This document shows, piece after piece, positions 57,300 to 64,000 of a stretch of DNA of 64,000 bases (the first letter of the stretch is position 1; every line of letters starts with the position of its first letter). The notes under the pieces were generated by a model. The model was given only the letters and a program-made list of their open reading frames with translations. It had not been told where the DNA came from and did no database searches. The stretch is from Chelydra serpentina. Lineage: Eukaryota; Chordata; Testudines; Chelydridae. The stretch covers positions 15,335,501-15,399,500 of the forward strand of contig JBAIAC010000030.1 of assembly GCA_037349315.1 (NCBI GenBank). The letters run 5' to 3'. A program made the position numbers and the translations under genes.

Positions 57300-57830
57300 C
57301 AAATAACTTACTGGTACGGGGCTGGGTTGGGGGCCACCTCTGGCCCCCAGAAGGGGCGGGGCCTCAGGTGGAAGGGGCGGGGCTCAGGGGGGTCAGAGCC
57401 AGCCAGAGCCCACCCTGTATGGTAAGTGTCCCCCCTCCTTCCCCCTCCTCCTCGCCCCTCCCCCACCAGGGTAGCAGGGGCAGCCGGGGGCTCCGGGAGC
57501 TATTTAAAGGGCCCGGGGCTCCCCTGCCTCTACCACCACGGGCCCTTTAAATAGCCCCTGGAACCCCGCTGCTATCCCAGGGCTCTGGGGGTTATTTAAA
57601 GGGCCAGGGCTCCCTCTGCTTCTATCTTCCCGGCCCTTTAAATAGCCTCCAGAACCCTGGGGTAGCGTCAGCGGGGCTCCAGTGGCTATTTAAAGGGCCA
57701 GGGTGATAAAAGCAGCAGGAGCTCTGGGCCCTTTAAATAGCCCCCGGAGCCCAGCCACTGCTACCCCAGGGCTCCAGCAGCGGGGCTCTGGCGGCAATTT
57801 AAAGGGCCAGGGGCGCCAGCTTTGCTGAAT
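57300..57830. repeat. GC-rich array of alternating inverted TTTAAA motifs
   Basis: After a GC-rich lead-in (GGGGCGGGGCCTCAGGTGG) the stretch 57497-57808 contains seven 16-18 bp motifs in strictly alternating orientation: GCTATTTAAAGGGCC types at about 57499, 57590, 57684 and 57793, and GGGCCCTTTAAATAGCC types at about 57540, 57631 and 57726. Spacers of 30-50 bp share CCCCGGAGC or GGGGCTCC words. Any neighbouring pair can fold into a hairpin. Frames of 68-109 codons over it are artefacts. I recall similar TTTAAAGGGCC repeats from turtle genomes. Confidence 0.85.
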
Positions 57831-58271
57831 AAGGACCAAAAGCTTGTCAGTCTCCAGACATTCTACTTTTAAAATTACTGACAGTATTCTGTGGTGATCT
57901 TGATTTCCTTCGGTATTTCTTCTTCCTGCCCTGGAAAATGTATGGCTGTTTACAGCATCTGTCGCCATATCCTTCTTTGTAAACAGCCTGGCAAAGAATT
58001 AGTTTAATGAGACATGCAGGCCAGGGGTAAATTCTTTCCTAAAGAATAGATACAAGCTCTTGTGAGTGTCTGTTGCTTCCGGTCAGATTTTAGCAGATGT
58101 TTGTAGGATGCCATTTTTTGTTGTTCTTCCTTTATGGAAAAAATCCTATAGAATTTAATGTAAAAGTATAACTTTTCTGTAGATTCTTTGGACAATCCTA
58201 TGGACTTAATAAACAATAATAGCCATGTTACAGAATTCTAGCATATGGTTAAAAAAACCTAAATAATAATA
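57831..58271. other. No recognised gene or repeat
   Basis: Nothing recognised on either strand. Confidence 0.35.
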
Positions 58272-58469
58272 GGAGATATGCCAATCTCCCAGAACTGGAA
58301 TGACCTTGAAAGGTCATTGAGTCCAGTCCCCTGCCTTCACTAGCAGGACCAAGTACTGTCCCCTGACAGATTTTTGCCCTAGCTCCCTAAATGGCCCCCT
58401 CAAGGATTGAACTCACAATCCTGGGTTTAGCAGGCCAATGCTCAAACCACTGAGCTATCCCTCCCCTCC
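58272..58469 (-). mobile_element. tRNA-derived SINE, copy 3
   Basis: Inverse orientation to copies 1 and 2. The A box (inverse CCACTGAGCTA, 58447-58457) and B box (inverse GGATTGAAC, 58404-58412) are intact. The tail end GGAGATATGCCAATCTCC is at 58272-58289. Confidence 0.92.
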
Positions 58470-58924
58470 GTGTAGAAAAGATATCATTCACAGTTAAATT
58501 CTGTAGGTTTTAAGAGTCATTTACATAGCACCCTATTAAATTGCAATAAGACTCTTGTTTTCATCTATTCTATATTTAATAGGATTTTACTATAAGGGTT
58601 CAAACTGCAAATATGTAGTGTTCTACACAGGTTGCTACAAGGCACTACAAACATCACGTTATCCCAGGCCATCCTCTCCTCCTCCTTAAGGGTTTTTTTT
58701 TCAATATTAAATACCGTTGCATCATTTTTGCAGCTGCAGAAGTTTTGATATAGTCTTAGTGTCAACACAATATGATGGTGAAGAGTATAACTGGAGTATT
58801 ATTATGCGCTAGATATTTTTAAGAGTTATGAGCGCAAGGGAGGCTAAGCCTTATGTGCAGGACTGCTTTATTGTGACACTGGTTGGCTTCTCTGTCTGGG
58901 AGAAGTAACAATACTACTTAAGTA
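58470..58924. other. No recognised gene or repeat
   Basis: Nothing recognised on either strand. Confidence 0.35.
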
Positions 58925-59045
58925 CATACATTGTAAGCTCTTTGGGGCAGGGACCATTTTTGGTTATGTAGTTGTACAGCACCTTGCACAAAGAGGCTGG
59001 GGCCCTAGGCACCAACACAATACAAATAATAAATACAAATAAACA
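58925..59045 (+). repeat. L3-like 3' tail
   Basis: TTGTAAGCTCTTTGGGGCAG, GTTGTACAGCACCTTGCACA and AATACAAATAATAAATACAA form the same 3' terminus as at 5800-5935. Confidence 0.7.
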
Positions 59046-59530
59046 ATAAATACCACCACCACTTTCCATTCAGAGATTCTAAAGCTATTTAAAATGATGC
59101 ATGGGCATCATTACTAGAGCTGAAATTTCAGGTTTGGAGCAATTTTCTGACCTCTAATCATTATCCCATTTTACAGCTGGGGAAACTGAGCCACAAGGAA
59201 AAGTTAGTCACTGACCTGTGGTTACCCAGAAAATCATGATGAAGTTGGGACTAGAATCCAGGACTCTAAGCTCCCACTCTGGTGTCACTGTTCCCTCTAA
59301 ACTGTGCGCGTGTGCACGCGCACACAGATCCTAAACCCCGCGCACATGGCGAAACACCGCACACACAAAAATTTGCACAGAAGCACAACAATTTGCATAG
59401 AAGAATTTTTTTGTGCACACGGCCTGTCAAAAATTTGCACAGAAGAAATGTTTTTGCACACACGGCCTGTCAAAAATTAGAGGGAACATTGTCTGGTGTT
59501 CTCTATACTGGACCATGCTGCCTAGTCCTG
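59046..59530 (-). repeat. MIR copy, split by a hAT MITE
   Basis: CCCATTTTACAGCTGGGGAA, CTGACCTGTGGTTACCCAGA and GACTAGAATCCAGGACTCTA are MIR antisense. After the insertion it resumes with TCTCTATACTGGACCATGCT. Confidence 0.8.
59278..59499. mobile_element. hAT-type MITE nested in a MIR, with perfect 8-bp target duplication
   Basis: The 206-bp element at 59286-59491 has ends CACTGTTCCCTCTAA and TTAGAGGGAACATTG. The duplication TCTGGTGT is at 59278-59285 and 59492-59499. The inside is an alternating purine-pyrimidine stretch (GTGCGCGTGTGCACGCGCAC) followed by an internal duplication of CACGGCCTGTCAAAAATT. The 88-codon plus-strand frame over it is meaningless. Confidence 0.93.
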
Positions 59531-59651
59531 TTATTCTCAGGTGTGTAGTAAGATGAGGAATAGTGACAGATTTCACCAAGGAGCTTTGCTATAGAAAGGC
59601 ACCATAGTCTAGGGTACTTAGAGCCAGAGCAGAGTGAATAATGTGTATGCT

Positions 59652-59755
59652 AGGATTTTCCAAAAAGCCTACGGCAGTTTTGCACCCAAATTCCATTTGA
59701 GATGCAGTGGGAGCTGGGTGTCTAGCTCCCTTAGGGTACTTTGAAAATCCACATT
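59652..59755. repeat. Palindromic interspersed repeat
   Basis: GGATTTTCCAAAAAGCCTAC at the left and GGGTACTTTGAAAATCC at the right pair imperfectly. The core CATTTGAGATGCAGTGGGAG is the decayed form of the CATTGAAGTCAATGGGAG centre. Confidence 0.5.
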
Positions 59756-62700
59756 GTGATGAATAATTTATCTGATGATTGTGCTTTTGCGAATCATCTG
59801 AGAAATTCTCAGATTTATTCATTGTTCAAAATGATTGGAATTATTTTCTTGGTCTGCGGGTTATTTGAGAACAGTTCACTGTAAGTATTCATGAAATCCA
59901 CTTGGTATGAAAGTTAAATCAACACTGTGTGACTATTTAAATTAATCACTTGGTATTGTTTCTGTATGATTTACACAACAAACCAACAGCAGCATGAATT
60001 TTGAATTGTAAATTCAAATATAAATATCACAATTTGAAATTTCCAAAACTGCTTGTTAGGTCAAAGTATAAACGGTGGCCCTCAATACATCTGCTGACAG
60101 CAAACAAAAAGGACAGAAGTATATTTAGCACATTACAGACATGCATCACAAAGATAATATACATCATATGAAAAGCATGACAAAAGGGGATTCTTGATTG
60201 CATTCTGTAGATGATCTCCTCAAATATTCAAGGAGCAAAAAATGCTTTGTTATTTTCTCCAAACTCTCTATATTAATTAGCAACAAATTTGCCCAGAGAC
60301 ATATACTGAAAATAGAAAACCTAATGCTCCAGAATTCATTTTATAAAGCAAATTCCAAAAAAGTTTTAGTCCAAAATGAAATAATGTGTTTGGGAAATTA
60401 ATGACCCACCTGATTAATTTTTCTGTACTCAGTAATACTGCTGTGTCTTCACTACACTTCCAGTTGCTGGATTATAAGTGGGTTATAATTCTCTAAAAAT
60501 AAAGACTTGCTTCAGCAAACTAGTTTGAGTAAGATTTGCATAGAGGCTGGATAGCAGCAATAGACTAATACGAAGAAACTCCTTGAACTTTTGTAACGTG
60601 GATTGATTCCTGGTGGCCTTTAACTGACACATAACACAAGATATAACACTTTATGGTATATTATGTGATATATATATGGCATTCATTTTTTTGAGAGGAC
60701 ACATTTCCCTAACATTGTAAAAGACAAAATCCAAAGTGACAGGGAAGTTGGTGCTCTCATAGTGAACCAATACCATATGTATATATTATTCACTGGATTG
60801 CAATAAATCACAAAAAGTTTTCAATAAATGTACAGTCTTACTGTTTTCAACTTTAAACTTTCCATACAGTGTTTGAGTTTTTAATCTTGCACAGTCCACC
60901 TTGCACAAACTGTGATTCTAGCATAAGCTCTAGGAAAAATATCCCACAAAGGCCTGTTTGTCAATGGTCTACCAAATTTCTCAAAGCTGTTTTTGACAAA
61001 GACCTTCAGTTTATTCTGCCCTCTTTTACTCATGCTGAATAGTAGCTGACTACTCCTGTGAGGATTTCCACTGAAACCACAATCAAAAAGTGCCTGTTTT
61101 GCAGAATCAGGTGCCTGATCTACCCAAAAACATATAAGAACAGCCATTCTTGTGAGACTTCTGCCCAAGTTTTCTGCTACTTGAAAACAAACCGGAACCC
61201 CAGTCCCTTTCAGCCCAGAAACCCAAGTCTGAGTCTAAATCTAATATGGATTCTCTGCTCTTTTCTGCTCAGAACTCCACATTGCAGAGGAGAGATCCAC
61301 CCCACAGTGTGGTTCCAAGACATAATTGTGCCTGAGTCTTTCAAAGAGCAGGAGGCCTTTTATTTTCAACCCACAAAGCAACTGTTTCCTTATGTCTCTC
61401 TTTAAAATGCCAAGCACAGTACATCAGCCACATAGTAAAAAGAAAATATATGTTTTCAGCAAGAAGCAATTATTCAAAACTCAGTGAGCATGTCAAATCG
61501 CGTCAGTTACAACACCTAATATCAGAATTTCTTCATGTATAGACAGCAAGATGGGAGAGTTTGTTTTCCCTAGGGCTCAGCTTTGATGATTTCCATTGTT
61601 TCTAATAGACATTATGCTGTCTAAAACCTGTAGACATGAGGGCTCCTCTTCTTATCATTCAACAAGAATACGGATTTAGAAGGTATGTGTTTCCCATCAA
61701 AGATTTTCTTTTTCTTTTTGGGGGTGCAGGGGGGTGGGGAGAGGGAGTAGGGGAAGGTGCAGGGGAGAGAATAGAAAATATAAATAAAAGCCAGGGTTAA
61801 ATTTCTGCCGCAAATTCTCCTTCCCAATGTACAAACAGAATCATGGATTAAAAAAATTCTATCGATCATCTAACTTTCAACAAACTGAGAATTGTTGTGC
61901 AAATGATATCTCGGAATTCTCCAGCCAGCAGACAGAACCCTTACAGAGCTACGTTTCTCTTTTTCCAGAACAACCACCAAGCCGAACAACCGTAATACAA
62001 CTCAGAGCAAATAGCAAGGGCCAAATTCTGGTGCTCGGTTCCTGGCCATAATTTGGTGGGATAGCACAGGCATTGCAAGCTTAATTCTTCGTCCATAAAA
62101 GTCATTGTGAGTCTTGTTAGTGACTTTAATGGGTGCAGGATTAGACCCTGTGCCAGCATCCCCAAGGCAGAGAGGAAGGGCAGCCGTGACTCCACCCTTC
62201 CATCTGCAGCAGCTGGCTGAACATAGTGGGGAGCACAAGCTGCACCCTTTCAAGGGCTGGCAGAGCTAACACATCAGCGTGTGCTTCCCTAGGGCCCCTG
62301 AAGGAACTCTGGCTGAATCAGCCGGTATTTCTCCAGAAAGTTTCTGCTGCAGCATGGCTCCTTCCTCACCAGGGCTGCATCTTAAAGGCATAGTATATAC
62401 AAAAGCCTATTTTTCCTCTCTCATTGACGTCAATGGTAGTTTTATTGATGACTTCAGTGGAAGCATTATCGGTCATATTTGGACAGAGTTTTATAATTAT
62501 ATGCCCGGAATTGCACATGAATTTATACATTTAAATACCCTGATGTGTGTACACCTATCAGGGGCTAGGGATGACTGGATATTGCTTCAATAATTCCATA
62601 AAAACTGAAGGATTTACTTCCAGCTTTCCAGATATATTTAAAAAAAATTTTTTTTTTTTAACTTTCGACGAAGACAAGGTAATGGGTAGCTTTGAAAGAG

Positions 62701-64000
62701 CAATTGAAAACTGGACATTATAGTGAAAGACAGTTTTCAAGTGCAGCATTTGCCAACAGGAAAATAACCCAATTATAATGTGAGGCCACGATTTTCAAGC
62801 AAGGCTGCCTAAGATTAGATTTCTAAAACCATTGACATCAATGTAAGACTGGTTGAAAAACAACATTTTTCTATCAGAAAACAGGGTTTTGACAACTAAA
62901 TTCCCATGAGGCACTGTGGCAGCTCAGCTACCAGGAAAGACCATTAGTGCACTATGGGGAATGTAGTTTGTTTGGGGAGAAAGGCCAATAGGAAAGAATG
63001 GGGCATGAAGAACCCAGATGGTTTAGAGGGATGCAGCGATTAATGTCTATTGACCCAAAACTAAACTTTTCATTTCAGATGGACAAACTAAAATGTAGCA
63101 GTTCAATTTAGGAAAGTCAAAACATTTTGATTTGGTAAAAAATGTTGAAACAAAACATTCTGACATTTCCGAATTGAAATTTTTCAGAACTAATTCCAAA
63201 AATTGGTTTCTATTTTGACTTTTCATTCAGACTTGGGACTTAAATTTTGCAATATCAGAGTTTCCCACTCATAACTGATTTATTTATTTATAACTTTCAG
63301 CTCCACCTCAAATGAGATCTTTTGAATGCTCAGCACTTTGAAAATCTGGCCACTTAGGCGACTAAACATAGATTTTAAAGTTGAACCTCAAGGTCCCATT
63401 CTTTAAAATCTTGAATATTTAATATCAGATAAATTCTAAGTAGCAAGAGGATCTGACATCCAAACACAGCAACATGTTTCTATTCTGTATTCACTCTTTT
63501 TACTGATGGAATTGTTCTCTGTCTTGTAAGCTATATGACAATTGAAGTCAGACTTTTCCTTTTATTTTCTCCTCTATATGATGGTTTGTCTTATGATTTT
63601 AAAAACAAAAATGATATGCTGATAGAGTAAAAAGTTCCATTTTAAATCACCTGAGAAAAGAATTGCAAATGTTTATACGAACCACGCAGATTCAGACAAA
63701 TCATAATGCATTCATAATACATCCATTGTTCCTCTAAGTATAGGACTCATACTTGTTTTCTGACAGATACAACTCTTCTGTTTTTGAATGCTTTATTTAA
63801 TGTTTACACTTCATATTCTGACACAATCAGACCTTATTCTTGTGTTAGTCCTTGTGATGCTATAGTTGAAGGATGACAGATGTGCTGAGAGAGAGATATT
63901 GTGCAGGTAGCCCTAGTGCTCCCATGCAGGAAGCAGCCAGAATAATGCAGTCAGTGATCCCAGAGTGCATTGGTAAGGAGAAGTAGTGGAGCTGGGCTGA
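59756..64000. other. No recognised gene; mostly unique
   Basis: No transposon gene or SINE recognised. A G-rich tract lies at 61719-61768. Fragments resembling the foldback cores occur near 62425-62465 (TTGACGTCAATGGTAGTTTT), 62785-62850 and 63335-63400 (AGCACTTTGAAAATCTGGCC) without clear partner arms. Frames at 61058-61405 and 62279-62593 have no recognisable domain. Confidence 0.35.

Noticed and set aside
57219..57550. Plus-strand frames of 68 and 109 codons
   Set aside because: They start in a CR1 tail and run into the GC-rich palindrome array; Pro-rich product of a repeat.
57490..57815. CRISPR-like array
   Set aside because: Motifs alternate in orientation, spacers are themselves related, and the genome is a vertebrate's.
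28896..58469. tRNA genes suggested by A and B boxes at the three SINE copies
   Set aside because: No closed acceptor stem or proper anticodon arm; each head is followed by the same SINE linker and CR1-like tail, so these are retroposons.
62279..62593. 104-codon frame
   Set aside because: Its middle includes a decayed TTGACGTCAATGG foldback core; no domain.

Overview
The window is vertebrate nuclear DNA, most likely from a turtle (cryptodiran Testudines). Three tRNA-derived SINE copies have the layout I know from turtles: a Pol III promoter head and a 3' part resembling the tail of a CR1 LINE. CR1 is the dominant LINE, with at least four subfamilies; I recognised no L1 or Alu. Old amniote MIR-like and L3-like fragments and many short foldback DNA transposons fill the rest. 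The AT-rich background, absence of long ORFs and absence of operon-like packing exclude a prokaryotic or viral window. The species call is inference.

I found no convincing host exon. The only protein-coding signatures belong to transposable elements: (i) a 3' CR1 fragment at 638-1136; (ii) a CR1 copy at 9079-9942 with an open frame for the region after the reverse-transcriptase active site; (iii) a longer CR1 copy at about 17490-18710 that keeps the FADD active-site box; (iv) a decayed CR1 RT fragment at 49190-49997 that abuts a piece of a different LINE; and (v) a near-complete hAT transposon at about 38745-41214 with a broken transposase (two frameshifts, three in-frame stops).

Layout. 0-10 kb: CR1, three small hAT elements (one inside a MIR), an L3-like tail, a GC-rich block, then the CR1 at 9.1 kb. 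10-20 kb: foldback repeats, a GA microsatellite, the RT-bearing CR1 and a GC-rich block with a minisatellite. 20-38 kb: mostly unique sequence with scattered MIR, L3-like and foldback pieces and one SINE. 38-48 kb: the hAT transposon, a CR1 tail, further hAT MITEs and an unexplained 192-codon minus-strand frame. 48-60 kb: two related CpG-rich foldback elements, LINE debris, two SINEs, a GC-rich array of alternating inverted TTTAAA motifs and two MIRs broken by DNA transposons. 60-64 kb: essentially unique.

The genes do not form a system. What the sequence offers is transposon history: five hAT-type insertions have target duplications read here (four perfect 8-bp copies and one 7/8 match), four MIR-like fragments are split by DNA elements, and one foldback family keeps its hairpin pairing while the arm sequence changes. 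I see no undescribed defence, biosynthetic or regulatory system, and I say so rather than force one.
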